Below, in pieces: positions 9,129 to 18,769 of a stretch of 64,000 bases of DNA. The notes under the pieces were generated by a model. The model saw only the letters and a list, made by a program, of their open reading frames with translations. It was not told the DNA's origin and did not search any database. This DNA is from Actinomycetaceae bacterium TAE3-ERU4 (lineage in GTDB: Bacteria > Actinomycetota > Actinomycetes > Actinomycetales > Actinomycetaceae), in contig JAHUUJ010000001.1 of assembly GCA_019218365.1 (NCBI GenBank), positions 62,001-126,000 of the forward strand. Reading direction: 5' to 3'. How positions within the stretch are numbered: the first letter of the stretch is position 1; every line of letters starts with the position of its first letter. The translations under genes were made by a program, and so were the position numbers.

Positions 9129-9881
9129 ATGACTCTTGGATCAATCTTCCTATCAGAAACCGTCGGTACAGCAGTGTTGCTGCTACTCGGTGGTGGCGTA
9201 GTTGCCAACAATATTCTTCCCAAAAATAAAGGTAACGGTACCGGATTCCTCATGGTTAACTGGGGATGGGGTATCGCGGTTTTGGCCGGTGCGATCACAG
9301 CTGCTCACTCTGGCGCCCACATTAACCCAGCCGTTACCCTCGGCCTTATGGCCCACGATTTAGCGACCGGCACAGCCGTTCACTACGACCAGGTAGCCGT
9401 TTACATTTGTGGTCAGATGCTCGGTGCGTTCATCGGTGCAGTACTTTGTTGGCTTACCTACCGTAAGCAATTCGATATGGCCGACGACCCGGCTTTGAAG
9501 CTTGGAGTATTCTCCACCGGCCCAGAAGACCGTGACTACTTCTGGAATACCCTTACCGAGGCTGTAGCAACTTTCGTATTGCTGTTCGTGATTATCGCGG
9601 CAGGTCTCCTAGGATCACCCGAAAACCCCACAGTTAACCTCGGTTGGCTTAACTACCTGGGTGTTGCCCTATTGGTTGTTGGTATCGGTACGTCCCTCGG
9701 TGGTCCTACCGGGTACGCTATCAACCCAGCACGTGACCTCGGTCCTCGTATTGCCCACGCTATCTTGCCTATTAAAGGCAAGGGTTCTTCCGACTGGGCT
9801 TACTCCTGGGTTCCGGTAGTTGGCCCAATTATCGGTGGTATGCTCGCCGGTTTCTTGGCTCCTTTGCTACTAGCAGGCTAA
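9129..9881 (+). CDS. glpF: Glycerol uptake facilitator (aquaglyceroporin)
   Basis: A 250-residue MIP-family channel with six membrane helices and two half-helix motifs, HINPAV (NPA at residues 66-68) and AINPARDLG. The Asp after the second NPAR is the hallmark of glycerol facilitators as opposed to strict water channels. It would let glycerol diffuse through the cytoplasmic membrane for trapping by GlpK. The ribosome binding site is AGAAAGAAGAG. It lies between glpD and glpK, both separated from it by GC-rich hairpins. Confidence 0.95.
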   Translation: MTLGSIFLSETVGTAVLLLLGGGVVANNILPKNKGNGTGFLMVNWGWGIAVLAGAITAAHSGAHINPAVTLGLMAHDLATGTAVHYDQVAVYICGQMLGAFIGAVLCWLTYRKQFDMADDPALKLGVFSTGPEDRDYFWNTLTEAVATFVLLFVIIAAGLLGSPENPTVNLGWLNYLGVALLVVGIGTSLGGPTGYAINPARDLGPRIAHAILPIKGKGSSDWAYSWVPVVGPIIGGMLAGFLAPLLLAG

Positions 9882-9893
9882 GATAACTTAAAC

Positions 9894-9918
9894 GGGGTGG
9901 GGCCCAGCGCCCCACCCC
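9894..9918 (+). terminator. GC-rich hairpin between glpF and glpK
   Basis: GGGGTGGGGC (9894-9903) pairs with GCCCCACCCC (9909-9918) around CCAGC, a 10-bp stem without a T-tract. It is unlikely to be a full terminator; attenuation or mRNA stabilisation is more likely. Confidence 0.5.
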
Positions 9919-9981
9919 ATATCCATAAAGTACCCCTTCGTCCGGGCGGGAGCCCCAAAAAATTACAACGAGGTAATCTAA

Positions 9982-11517
9982 ATGACTGACAAGAAATACG
10001 TACTAGCAATTGATCAGGGAACCACCTCCTCACGTGCAATCGTTTTTGACCACGAAGGAAAAATTGTTTCCATCGGACAGCTAGAACACGAACAGATTTT
10101 CCCCCGCGCCGGCTGGGTTGAACACAACCCTATGGAAATTTGGGAAAACGTCCGTAAAGCCGTTGGAGAGGCCCTCTCCGGAGCAGAAATTAACCGCCAC
10201 GAAATCGCCGCTGTAGGTATTACCAACCAGCGCGAAACTACCGTTGTCTGGGACCGCCACACAGGTGAACCCATTTACAACGCGATCGTTTGGCAAGACA
10301 CCCGCACCGACCCAATTTGTAAGGAACTAGCCGGCGACGAAGGTGCCGACAAATACAAGACTCGTTGCGGTTTACCACTAGCTACTTACTTCTCCGGCCC
10401 GAAGGTTAAGTGGATTCTTGACAATGTCGAGGGTGCACGCGAAAAGGCCGAAGCTGGAGACCTACTAATGGGAACCACCGACTGCTGGACGCTATGGAAC
10501 ATGACCGGTGGAGTAAACGGAGGTGTCCACGCCACTGACGTCACCAACGCTTCACGCACTATGCTGATGGACATCAACACCCTGCAGTGGCGTGAAGATA
10601 TTTGCGCCGATATGGGAATCCCGATGTCTATGCTTCCCGAGATTAAATCCTCCTCCGAAATCTTCGGTTACGGACGTAAGAACGGCCTGCTAATCGATAC
10701 CCCAATTTCGGGTATTCTCGGTGACCAGCAGGCTGCTACTTTCGGACAGGCATGTTTCGAAAAGGGAATGGCTAAGAACACCTATGGAACCGGTTGCTTC
10801 ATGTTAATCAATACAGGTGAAGAAGCTGTAGTTTCCGAAAATGGTCTGCTCACCACCGTCTGCTACAAGATTGGGGACAAACCTGCGGTTTACGCTCTTG
10901 AAGGGTCCATCGCAGTTGCCGGTTCACTAGTTCAGTGGCTGCGTGACAACCTCGGAATAATCAAAGACTCCGGCGAAATCGAAAGCCTCGCAAAGACTGT
11001 TGACGACAACGGTGGAGTTTACTTTGTGCCCGCATTCTCCGGCTTGTTTGCTCCCTACTGGAAGTCCGATGCTCGCGGTGCAATCGTTGGTCTAACCCGA
11101 TTCAACAACCGCGGACACCTCGCTCGCGCAGTTCTCGAAGCAACCGCATACCAAACTCGCGAAGTACTTGACGCGATGAATGCCGACTCTGGTGTTGACT
11201 TGACCGAACTAAAGGTAGACGGTGGTATGACCGCCGATGAAACCCTCATGCAGTTCCAGTCTGACATCATGGGAGTTGACGTAGTTCGCCCGCAGGTTGC
11301 CGAAACAACCGCACTCGGCGCAGCATACGCAGCCGGAATTGCAGTTGGCTTCTGGAAAGGCGAAGAAGACGTGGTCGCTAACTGGAAGGAAGACAAGCGC
11401 TGGACTCCGCAAATGGACCAGAGCGATTCCGACCGAAAGTACCGCCTGTGGAAGAAAGCCGTTACTCGCACCTTCGAGTGGGTAGACGAGGACGTTACCG
11501 CAGAACTTGGAGACTGA
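9982..11517 (+). CDS. glpK: Glycerol kinase
   Basis: A 511-residue FGGY-family kinase that phosphorylates glycerol to sn-glycerol-3-phosphate. The N-terminus carries the phosphate-1 motif DQGTTSSR (residues 11-18); later come [31 protein letters not shown], and the FGGY C-terminal signature region [14 protein letters not shown] and [19 protein letters not shown]. Length matches E. coli GlpK (about 500). ACGAGGT precedes the ATG. It completes the uptake-kinase-dehydrogenase set and is followed by a terminator. Confidence 0.97.
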   Translation: MTDKKYVLAIDQGTTSSRAIVFDHEGKIVSIGQLEHEQIFPRAGWVEHNPMEIWENVRKAVGEALSGAEINRHEIAAVGITNQRETTVVWDRHTGEPIYNAIVWQDTRTDPICKELAGDEGADKYKTRCGLPLATYFSGPKVKWILDNVEGAREKAEAGDLLMGTTDCWTLWNMTGGVNGGVHATDVTNASRTMLMDINTLQWREDICADMGIPMSMLPEIKSSSEIFGYGRKNGLLIDTPISGILGDQQAATFGQACFEKGMAKNTYGTGCFMLINTGEEAVVSENGLLTTVCYKIGDKPAVYALEGSIAVAGSLVQWLRDNLGIIKDSGEIESLAKTVDDNGGVYFVPAFSGLFAPYWKSDARGAIVGLTRFNNRGHLARAVLEATAYQTREVLDAMNADSGVDLTELKVDGGMTADETLMQFQSDIMGVDVVRPQVAETTALGAAYAAGIAVGFWKGEEDVVANWKEDKRWTPQMDQSDSDRKYRLWKKAVTRTFEWVDEDVTAELGD

Positions 11518-11549
11518 CCTAAATTTCAATTCCTAAATTGACGTTTCCC

Positions 11550-11590
11550 GCCGGAGTCTATTGGTTAATCAATAGGCTCCGGCTTTCGTT
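11550..11590 (+). terminator. Terminator after glpK
   Basis: GCCGGAG.CTATTG pairs with CAATAG.CTCCGGC (11550-11582) around a GTTAAT loop with one internal mismatch, followed by TTTCGTTT. Confidence 0.8.
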
Positions 11591-11698
11591 TAGGAGTACA
11601 TTTAACAGAAAAAGAAAAAAGTAGTGTAAAGTTTCCCTTGAAATTTTTACAAAACTTTAAGCAGTTATTAGAAGATGACGCGATTGGCGGTTTAGATA

Positions 11699-13372
11699 AT
11701 GACCTTTACACCACACATTGATGCCATCGGGGGGAGTGTCGTTTTGACCGCCCTTGTCGGTATCATTCCCCTTCTGGCATTCTTTGTGCTCCTCGGAGCT
11801 TTCAAGATTAAAACACACTGGTGCGCGATAATTTCGCTCACCCTTTCCCTACTAATTGCCGTTTTCGGTTTCTCCATGCCTACGGTAATGGCTTTCTCCG
11901 CGGCTACCCAAGGTCTAGCCCTTGGATTTGTCCCCATCATCTACATCATCATCGCTGCTGTTTGGCTCTACTCACTAACTGAAGCCTCTGGACGAAGTGA
12001 TGATTTGCGCGCAATCTTCAACTCCGTCGGAAAAGGCGACGTGCGCGCCCAAGCGCTCATTATTGCTTTCAGTTTCTGTGGTCTTCTTGAGGGGCTTGCC
12101 GGATTCGGCGCTCCGGTAGCAATTGTCGCCGCAATGCTTGTCACCATCGGCCTTAAACCTATTAAAGCCGCAGTTTTGACCGTGGTCGGAAACGCCATTA
12201 ACGTTGGTTTTGGAGCCATGGCTATTCCTGTGACAACTGCCGGAAAACTCGGTGGTCAACCGCCCACATACGTAGCTACCCTAATGGGCCACCTCACTCC
12301 TTTCCTGGCAATTTTTATCCCGCTTATCCTGCTGCTCCTGCTAGATGGAACGCGCGCGGTTAAGCAACTGTGGCCATTGGCTATCGTAATCGGTATTGCT
12401 ACTTCCGCCGGGCACTACTTCACTTCCATGGGATCGTACGAGCTGACCGCCGTCGTTGCTTCCCTTTTGGGTCTGGCTAGCTCCTACATATTCCTACTCG
12501 TTTGGACTCCCAAGACACCTGACGAGTACCGTTCGGTAGCAGAAAAGGAAAACGCGCTTACTCGCGAACGTACTATTCTCGCGCTGGCACCTTACGTCCT
12601 CGTGGTTGTAATTATTGCCTTCACCAAGCTTTGGAAGGTTGGAATTGACGTAGATAAGATTCTCAAGGCCACCGATATCAAGATTCCTTGGCCGGGTGTC
12701 TACGGATACCTGGTTGACGCATCAGGTAAGCCCACCAACGCTGCAATCTATAATTTCCAAACACTTTCCAATCCGGGAACTTGGATTATGGTCTCCGCAG
12801 TTATCGTTGCGGCTCTATACGCTTGGCGCGGTAAGGGAACTAAATTCGAGCTTCCCTTCGGTAAGGGGATGGCTCAGCTGCTGCACACAATCTACGACTT
12901 GCGTCTGTCGATTCTGACCATCGCAATGGTTATGGCGCTAGCCTACGTCATGAACTTCTCCGGTCAAACTACCTCTATTGGTGCCGCCTTAGCCCTTACC
13001 GGATCAGCATTCGGTTTCCTCTCCCCCATTCTTGGTTGGTTGGGAACCGCAGTAGCCGGATCGGCAACTTCTGCGGGGGCACTTTTTGCAAACCTACAGG
13101 CAACTGCTGCAAATGCTGCACACCTACCTCCCGGCGTTCTTCTTGCCGCAAATACAATCGGTGGAGGACTCGGAAAGATTGTTTCTCCGCAGAACCTTAC
13201 TGTCGTGGCCGGAGCTATCAACAAGCCGGGCAGCGAGCCGGAGGTTCTCCGCAAGGTTGCGCCAATTTCCCTCGGCCTCCTTCTGGCTCTTTGTACCCTG
13301 GTGTTCATTGCTTCGCAGGGCTGGTTAGGAGTCTATCTACCAGATCCGGCATCCTTCGCACCGGTTAAATAA
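11699..13372 (+). CDS. lctP: L-lactate permease (LctP/LldP family)
   Basis: A 557-residue membrane protein with about 12-14 hydrophobic helices. Family signatures include LEGLAGFGAPVAI, VVGNAINVGFGAMAIPV, and near the C-terminus LGWLGTAVAGSATSAGALF and NTIGGGLGKIVSPQNLTV. It would import L-lactate (and perhaps glycolate) with protons. The lutABC lactate-oxidation genes follow 230 bases downstream on the same strand, which fixes lactate as the likely substrate. The ribosome binding site is poor (GGCGG about ten bases before ATG). A strong terminator separates it from lutA, so lutABC has its own promoter. Confidence 0.92.
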   Translation: MTFTPHIDAIGGSVVLTALVGIIPLLAFFVLLGAFKIKTHWCAIISLTLSLLIAVFGFSMPTVMAFSAATQGLALGFVPIIYIIIAAVWLYSLTEASGRSDDLRAIFNSVGKGDVRAQALIIAFSFCGLLEGLAGFGAPVAIVAAMLVTIGLKPIKAAVLTVVGNAINVGFGAMAIPVTTAGKLGGQPPTYVATLMGHLTPFLAIFIPLILLLLLDGTRAVKQLWPLAIVIGIATSAGHYFTSMGSYELTAVVASLLGLASSYIFLLVWTPKTPDEYRSVAEKENALTRERTILALAPYVLVVVIIAFTKLWKVGIDVDKILKATDIKIPWPGVYGYLVDASGKPTNAAIYNFQTLSNPGTWIMVSAVIVAALYAWRGKGTKFELPFGKGMAQLLHTIYDLRLSILTIAMVMALAYVMNFSGQTTSIGAALALTGSAFGFLSPILGWLGTAVAGSATSAGALFANLQATAANAAHLPPGVLLAANTIGGGLGKIVSPQNLTVVAGAINKPGSEPEVLRKVAPISLGLLLALCTLVFIASQGWLGVYLPDPASFAPVK

Positions 13373-13388
13373 ATAGAAACTATTATTG

Positions 13389-13421
13389 CTTGAGGGCACG
13401 GCTTTAAGCCGTGCCCTCAAG
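13389..13421 (+). terminator. Terminator after lctP
   Basis: CTTGAGGGCACGGCT (13389-13403) pairs perfectly with AGCCGTGCCCTCAAG (13407-13421) around TTA, a 15-bp stem, followed by TGTTTT. Confidence 0.85.
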
Positions 13422-13605
13422 TGTTTTACGAAAGAAACCAATTACCTAAAACAATTCCCAAAAGTCCCAGAGAGATTAAAAACACACAACTAAAAACCCA
13501 ATAAAATCAATGAAAAATAAAGGCGTTAAAACCCATTGTGTTTTTTCCGCAAAAGAGGAATAGGCTCAGAAGTGTAAAAAGTCCCCCAATGAAGGTGGAG
13601 TAATC

Positions 13606-14394
13606 GTGAAAATCGCTTTATTCGCTACCTGTATCGGCGACGCTATGTTTCCTCAAGCGCCGCAGGCAACGGTGCACCTGTTAGAACGTCTCGGACACGA
13701 GGTTTATTTTCCGGCTAGTCAGGCATGCTGTGGACAGATGCATATAAACACCGGCTACTACAAAGAAGCCATGCCGCTAATTGAAAACCATGTTCGTACC
13801 TTTGAGCCAGTCCTTGATGGCGAATGGGATGCTATTGTGGTTCCCTCTGGATCGTGCACGGGTTCAATTCGACACCAGCAAAAAATGGTTGCTGATGATG
13901 CCGGACGCAGCGCACTGGGTAAACGAGCTCAAGAAATTGCCGCAAAAACATATGAACTCTCCGAATTACTATGCGACGTAATGGGGCTAGAGGACGTGGG
14001 AGCCTACTTCCCCCACCGAGTCACCTACCATCCCACCTGCCACTCTATGCGCATCGCTAAGGTCGGAGACAAACCTTACCGTTTGTTAAAAGCTGTTGAA
14101 GGAATCGACTTTGTAGAGCTTCCCGAAGAAAAGTCCTGCTGTGGTTTTGGGGGAACGTTTGCAATGAAAAATAAACAAACTTCCACCGCGATGCTAACGG
14201 ACAAAATGACCAATGTTCAATCCACCAAAGCCGAAATTTTAGTAGCTGGAGATTATTCCTGCCTCATGCACATTGGCGGTGGGCTTTCCCGTCTTCGCGC
14301 AGGTATCCGCGTTATGCACCTAGCAGAGGTTCTTGCCGGCACCAAGGAAGAAGCCTGGATTCCCTCTACAGACACCACTAAATTGGGGGTATAA
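13606..14394 (+). CDS. lutA: Lactate utilization protein A (Fe-S / CCG-domain oxidoreductase subunit)
   Basis: A 262-residue protein with two cysteine-rich CCG domains: ACCGQMHINTGYYKEA about residue 41 and SCCGFGGTFAMKNKQTS about residue 183, plus YHPTCHS about residue 145. These bind a non-cubane Fe-S cluster in heterodisulfide-reductase-like enzymes. LutA, with LutB and LutC, oxidises L-lactate to pyruvate. The start is GTG at 13606, preceded by AAGGTGGAG. It is first of three overlapping or adjacent genes (3 bases to lutB). Confidence 0.94.
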   Translation: MKIALFATCIGDAMFPQAPQATVHLLERLGHEVYFPASQACCGQMHINTGYYKEAMPLIENHVRTFEPVLDGEWDAIVVPSGSCTGSIRHQQKMVADDAGRSALGKRAQEIAAKTYELSELLCDVMGLEDVGAYFPHRVTYHPTCHSMRIAKVGDKPYRLLKAVEGIDFVELPEEKSCCGFGGTFAMKNKQTSTAMLTDKMTNVQSTKAEILVAGDYSCLMHIGGGLSRLRAGIRVMHLAEVLAGTKEEAWIPSTDTTKLGV

Positions 14395-14397
14395 AAG

Positions 14398-15969
14398 ATG
14401 TCATCAATGAAATCAAAACTGCGTTCACTCCCCCTTCTCGGAACAGGTGGAGGGCACAAATGTTCTTGCCGCGGGCAAGAAAGCGTGGAAGATACCAGTT
14501 CTCTCGGATGGAGTCCGGGAGTTCCCGAGCCGGAAAACCCTCTACGCTGGGGCGAAAAATTCCAGCACGGAGCGGAAGAAACACTGCGCAATACCCAGAT
14601 GCGTCGAAACCTGCGCTACGCAACTACCAAGATTCGTAACAAACGCAATGACCGGGTAGAAGAAATGCCCGACTGGGAAGATCTTCGGGATGCAGCTGCA
14701 GCAATTAAACACAAAACACTTTCCAACCTGCCACAATTGTTAGAGCAGATGGAACGCAATGTCACGGCTCGCGGAGGAATCGTCCACTGGGCACGTGACG
14801 CTAAAGAAGCAAACGAAATTATTCTACAGATTCTGCGCGAAAAGCAGGTAGAAGAAGTCGTCAAGGTAAAGTCAATGGTCACCCAGGAAATCGGGATGAA
14901 CAAATACCTTGATGAGCATGGCATTAAAGCCTGGGAAACCGACCTTGCGGAAATGATTGTGCAGCTTTCTAAAGACATGCCTTCACACATCGTAGTTCCG
15001 GCAATTCACCGTAACCGTGCTGAAATTAGGGCTATTTTCCAAAACCGAATGGACGACGCCCCTGATGGGCTAACTGCCGAGCCAAGGGTTTTGGCGATGG
15101 CTGCACGCAGCCACCTACGAAAGAAATTTCTCTCCTCGAAAGTGGCTATTTCCGGTTCTAACATGATGATTGCCGAAACCGGCACTTTGACCGTTTACGA
15201 GTCAGAGGGAAACGGGCGCATGTGCCTCACCCTCCCAGAAACACTAATTTCTATTGTCGGTATTGAGAAAATGGTTCCTACCTTCCAAGATGCGGAAGTT
15301 TTTTCTCAACTCCTTCCCCGCTCTGCTACCGGAGAGAGAATGAATCCATACACTTCATTCTGGACCGGGGTTACCGAGGGGGATGGACCGCAAGAGTTCC
15401 ACCTGATTCTGCTCGATAACGGGCGAACCAAAGCGCTGGCAGACGAAATTGGTCGCCAGGCATTGCACTGTATCCGCTGTGGCGCTTGTATGAATGTTTG
15501 TCCGGTTTACGAACATGTAGGAGGACACGCCTACGGTTCGGTATATCCAGGCCCAATTGGAGCTATTCTCACCCCGCAACTCACCGGAACTACCGACCGT
15601 AAGGATCCAAACTCGGCGCTGCCCTTTGCTTCTTCACTCTGTGGAGCCTGCTATGAAGCATGTCCAGTAAAGATTGATATTCCAACGGCTTTGGTGCATT
15701 TACGTCACCGGATAGTGGAAGCCAACCGTCGTGGACTCCCGGACATGTGGGATGTCGCTATGGCGGCTACTTCCCCGGTAATGAAAAACGGTAAGAACTT
15801 TTCTAAAGCTGGAAAGATGGCCACTTGGGGACGTATTGTGGCCGGTAAAGATCACCGTATCGGAGCACTTCCATTCCCCGCGTCCATGTGGACAGAAGCA
15901 CGTGATATTCCCGCTCCCCCGGGATCAACATTCCGCCAGTGGTGGAAGAAACATGAGGAGGAAAACTAA
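14398..15969 (+). CDS. lutB: Lactate utilization protein B (LUD domain plus 4Fe-4S ferredoxin domain)
   Basis: A 523-residue protein: LUD domain about residues 115-350 and two 4Fe-4S motifs, CIRCGACMNVCPVYEHVGG about residue 359 and CGACYEACPVKIDIP about residue 419, then a basic C-terminal tail. The residues LQQLAGTEIG-type catalytic region is replaced here by the usual actinobacterial version (GSNMMIAETGTLTVYESEGN). The first 70 residues, containing HKCSCRG, are a low-conservation extension compared with B. subtilis LutB; the next in-frame ATGs lie after residue 60. Its TAA overlaps the lutC ATG (TAATG). Confidence 0.93.
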   Translation: MSSMKSKLRSLPLLGTGGGHKCSCRGQESVEDTSSLGWSPGVPEPENPLRWGEKFQHGAEETLRNTQMRRNLRYATTKIRNKRNDRVEEMPDWEDLRDAAAAIKHKTLSNLPQLLEQMERNVTARGGIVHWARDAKEANEIILQILREKQVEEVVKVKSMVTQEIGMNKYLDEHGIKAWETDLAEMIVQLSKDMPSHIVVPAIHRNRAEIRAIFQNRMDDAPDGLTAEPRVLAMAARSHLRKKFLSSKVAISGSNMMIAETGTLTVYESEGNGRMCLTLPETLISIVGIEKMVPTFQDAEVFSQLLPRSATGERMNPYTSFWTGVTEGDGPQEFHLILLDNGRTKALADEIGRQALHCIRCGACMNVCPVYEHVGGHAYGSVYPGPIGAILTPQLTGTTDRKDPNSALPFASSLCGACYEACPVKIDIPTALVHLRHRIVEANRRGLPDMWDVAMAATSPVMKNGKNFSKAGKMATWGRIVAGKDHRIGALPFPASMWTEARDIPAPPGSTFRQWWKKHEEEN

Positions 15970-16622
15970 TGGATGCACGCCGTGAAATTCTTAATAAGAT
16001 TCGTGCAGCATTGGCCAAATCTCAAGATGGACCAGCTCCCGAACCTCCCCGTAATTACCGTTTCAGTACTGAGCATGAACCTGGTTCAAAACCGGTAATA
16101 GATGAAATGGTCGAGGCACTCATCGATTACACTGCAGAGGTCAAAGTAGTTAGTGAAGCTGAGATTCCCGAAGCTATTGATCACTTTCTAAGCGATTTAG
16201 AAGTTAAAAGCGTGGTAGTTCCAGGTGGGCTAACAGAAGATTGGAAAAAAGCTTGCGGGCAGCGTGCCCGTACGGTCAGTACCGATACCCGTCAGGCGCC
16301 ACTATCCAATGCTGAGCTAGATCAGATTGATGCCGTAGTAACCGCAACCCGAGTAGGAATTTCTCTTTCTGGAACCATTGTTCTAGATGGCCAAGAAGAT
16401 CAGGGAAGACGCGCTATTACCCTAGTTCCCGATACACACGTTTGCGTACTACGGGCAGAAGATATTTACCCCACTGTACCCCAAGCGGTAGAAGTTCTAG
16501 GACGTTATCCACAGCGTCCTCTAACCTGGATTGCAGGCCCTTCAGCAACTTCAGATATCGAGCTAATTCGTGTAGATGGGGTACACGGGCCTCGTAATCT
16601 CCGCGTGATAATTGTTAAGTAG
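15969..16622 (+). CDS. lutC: Lactate utilization protein C (LUD domain)
   Basis: A 217-residue LUD-domain protein, third subunit of the LutABC lactate oxidase. Family features: N-terminal MDARREILNKIRAAL, central VVTATRVGISLSGTIVLDG, and C-terminal AGPSATSDIELIRVDGVHGPR, which is the glycine-rich LutC signature. The ATG overlaps the stop of lutB by one base, so translation is coupled. A perfect 48-bp palindrome follows the stop. Confidence 0.94.
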   Translation: MDARREILNKIRAALAKSQDGPAPEPPRNYRFSTEHEPGSKPVIDEMVEALIDYTAEVKVVSEAEIPEAIDHFLSDLEVKSVVVPGGLTEDWKKACGQRARTVSTDTRQAPLSNAELDQIDAVVTATRVGISLSGTIVLDGQEDQGRRAITLVPDTHVCVLRAEDIYPTVPQAVEVLGRYPQRPLTWIAGPSATSDIELIRVDGVHGPRNLRVIIVK

Positions 16623-16631
16623 TTACTCCGC

Positions 16632-16679
16632 AAAGTTTTGTGGGGCTGGTTCCAATTGGAACCAGCCCCACAAAACTTT
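16632..16679. terminator. Bidirectional terminator, perfect 48-bp palindrome
   Basis: AAAGTTTTGTGGGGCTGG.. (from 16632) and its exact reverse complement (to 16679) meet at CCAA|TTGG with no loop bases outside the palindrome, 24 bp per arm. The A/T ends supply a T-tract for both strands. It separates convergent lutC and lysS. Confidence 0.92.
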
Positions 16680-16684
16680 ATAAA

Positions 16685-18256
16685 TCAGATTCGCTTAACC
16701 AATGGGAAAGTGATTGTTTCGCGGATTCCCTGACCTGTAATTGCCATAATCAAACGGTCAATTCCCATTCCCATACCACCGGCAGGGGGCATTCCCTGTT
16801 CCATGGCCTGGAGGAATTCCTCATCAACTTCCATTGCCTCAGGGTCACCGTTCGCGGCATCCAAAGACTGCTGTTCGAAGCGTTCACGCTGAATTACAGG
16901 GTCGTTGAGTTCAGAATATCCGGTCGCCAATTCAAAGCCACGCACGATAAGATCCCATTTTTCTACCTTACCAGGCTGGCAACGGTGTCCCTTAACCAAA
17001 GGTGAGGTATCAACCGGGAAGTCACGTACGAAAGTAGGCTCCCAGAGCTTATCTCCGACAAGCTCTTCCCAAAGGACCTCAACAATCTTTCCGTCCTGAT
17101 AATAGTCTTCTAGCTCAATTTCACGCTCATCCGCAATCTTTATTAGCTCATCACGCGGAGTTTGCGGAGTAATCTCCTGACCGAGGGCCTCGGAAAGAGA
17201 CTCGTAAAGGCCAATTTGTGCCCACTGTCCACCAAGGTCATATTCGCTACCATCTGGCAAAGTTACCTTGGTAGATCCAGTAGCGGCAATTGCAGCATTC
17301 TGGATAATGTCCTGAGTTAACTGTGCAATAGTGTCATAGGTGCCGTATGCCTGGTAGGCTTCCAGCATTGTGAACTCCGGGCTGTGTGAGGAATCAGCAC
17401 CCTCGTTACGGAAATTACGGTTAATTTCAAAGACGTTCTCAATACCACCGATAAGACAACGCTTGAGGTAAAGCTCGGGGGCAATTCGCAAATAGAGATC
17501 CGTGTCGTAAGCATTCATGTGAGTCATGAATGGGCGCGCGGCAGCTCCACCATGAATATTTTGGAGCATCGGGGTTTCAACTTCGATGAAATCATGCTCA
17601 TCAAACCAAGTGCGCAGACTCTTAACAATCTTGGAACGAGTGCGCACCATGTCGCGCGCTGACTGGCGCATAATCATATCGAGTTCGCGACGACGGACTC
17701 GCTGTTCTTCAGACAGGGAGACCTCAGTACCATCTTCGGCGGTGTAGGTTTTAGGCAACGGACGCACAGACTTAGCAGCAAGTGCCCAGGCTGGAGCTGT
17801 TTCGTAGGTTCCCGCGCCGGTTCCCTCCCCTCCCGGGCAGGACATAATGGACAGTTCTCCACGACGTGAACAGATAACACGACCGTAGACGAACAGGTGG
17901 TCTCCTAAATCCACGCTGGACTTAAATTCACCCAGGGATTCAATTCCAACCTCGGCAGCAGAAAGCATAGCCTGAATCCGCTGTCCGGCACCGTCTTGCA
18001 AAGCAACAAAGCAAAGTTTTCCGGTGTTGCGCAGAAATACCACGCGGCCGGCTAGACCAACGAATTCATCGGTTTCATCCCCTGCTTCGAGGGAAGAAAA
18101 GTTCTTACGCACCTGGGCGATAGTAGTTGTTATTGGAAGTGCTACCGGGTAGGGGTTTACCCCCTGGGAAAGCATCCGCGCGCGTTTTTCCGCACGCACC
18201 CGAATCTGCTCAGGTGTTTCATCTGACTGCTGGGTTACGTTCTTCGTTTCACTCAC
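16685..18256 (-). CDS. lysS: Lysyl-tRNA synthetase, class II
   Basis: A 523-residue class II aaRS. N-terminal OB-fold anticodon-binding domain about residues 60-170 (VGLAGRVVFLRNTGKLCFVALQDG), motif 2 region with ISRNFRNEG-type sequence (FEINRNFRNEGADSSHSPEF), and motif 3 near the C-terminus (GGMGMGIDRLIM). It charges tRNA-Lys with lysine in an ATP-dependent reaction. The start is GTG at 18256. An ATG-less N-terminus with poor Shine-Dalgarno and TAAACT seven bases upstream may mean leaderless transcription. The panD and panC genes follow the same orientation upstream. Confidence 0.96.
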   Translation of the reverse strand: MSETKNVTQQSDETPEQIRVRAEKRARMLSQGVNPYPVALPITTTIAQVRKNFSSLEAGDETDEFVGLAGRVVFLRNTGKLCFVALQDGAGQRIQAMLSAAEVGIESLGEFKSSVDLGDHLFVYGRVICSRRGELSIMSCPGGEGTGAGTYETAPAWALAAKSVRPLPKTYTAEDGTEVSLSEEQRVRRRELDMIMRQSARDMVRTRSKIVKSLRTWFDEHDFIEVETPMLQNIHGGAAARPFMTHMNAYDTDLYLRIAPELYLKRCLIGGIENVFEINRNFRNEGADSSHSPEFTMLEAYQAYGTYDTIAQLTQDIIQNAAIAATGSTKVTLPDGSEYDLGGQWAQIGLYESLSEALGQEITPQTPRDELIKIADEREIELEDYYQDGKIVEVLWEELVGDKLWEPTFVRDFPVDTSPLVKGHRCQPGKVEKWDLIVRGFELATGYSELNDPVIQRERFEQQSLDAANGDPEAMEVDEEFLQAMEQGMPPAGGMGMGIDRLIMAITGQGIRETITFPLVKRI

Positions 18257-18283
18257 GCCCCACAGTTTAGCGTAAGAAAGACC

Positions 18284-18769
18284 CTAATTACCCGTTTTTA
18301 AGTCCACGCCACTAGATTTAAGCGGTGAGGAGGCGCTGGAGCCACCACAGCAGGTAGAAAATTCTCCCGGAACATGACCGGGAACATTCCCCTCATGCAA
18401 AATCCGGTTTTCTTTATCCACCAAAACCACATGGGGTTTATAGTCCTTCGCCTCCACCTCGTTCAATAAAGCGTAAGAGATGATAATTACTGTATCGCCG
18501 GGATGTATATGGTGGGCTGCGGCACCGTTAATTTTTATCTCACCGCTACCACGTTCCCCCGCAATGGTGTAGGTAGATAAGCGGGCTCCGTTAGTAACAT
18601 CAACAATATCTACCTGCTGGCCGACAAACATATCAGCCGCTTCTAAAAGGTCTTTATCAATCGTCACAGAGCCCACGTAGTTCAAGTCTGCTTCAGTGAC
18701 CGTTGCCCGATGAATTTTCCCAGCAAATATCTGGCGAAAAGCCGCCGGGCTAGGATTGCGCAAACTCAC
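18284..18769 (-). CDS. panD: Aspartate 1-decarboxylase proenzyme
   Basis: A 161-residue pyruvoyl enzyme that makes beta-alanine from aspartate for pantothenate. The self-cleavage site is the Gly-Ser pair in [10 protein letters not shown] (G33-S34 here, G24-S25 in E. coli); [14 protein letters not shown] before it is the signature. After the conserved core ([33 protein letters not shown]) there is a longer Ser/Gly/Cys tail than in E. coli. The ATG overlaps the panC stop by 4 bases. Confidence 0.95.
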   Translation of the reverse strand: MSLRNPSPAAFRQIFAGKIHRATVTEADLNYVGSVTIDKDLLEAADMFVGQQVDIVDVTNGARLSTYTIAGERGSGEIKINGAAAHHIHPGDTVIIISYALLNEVEAKDYKPHVVLVDKENRILHEGNVPGHVPGEFSTCCGGSSASSPLKSSGVDLKTGN

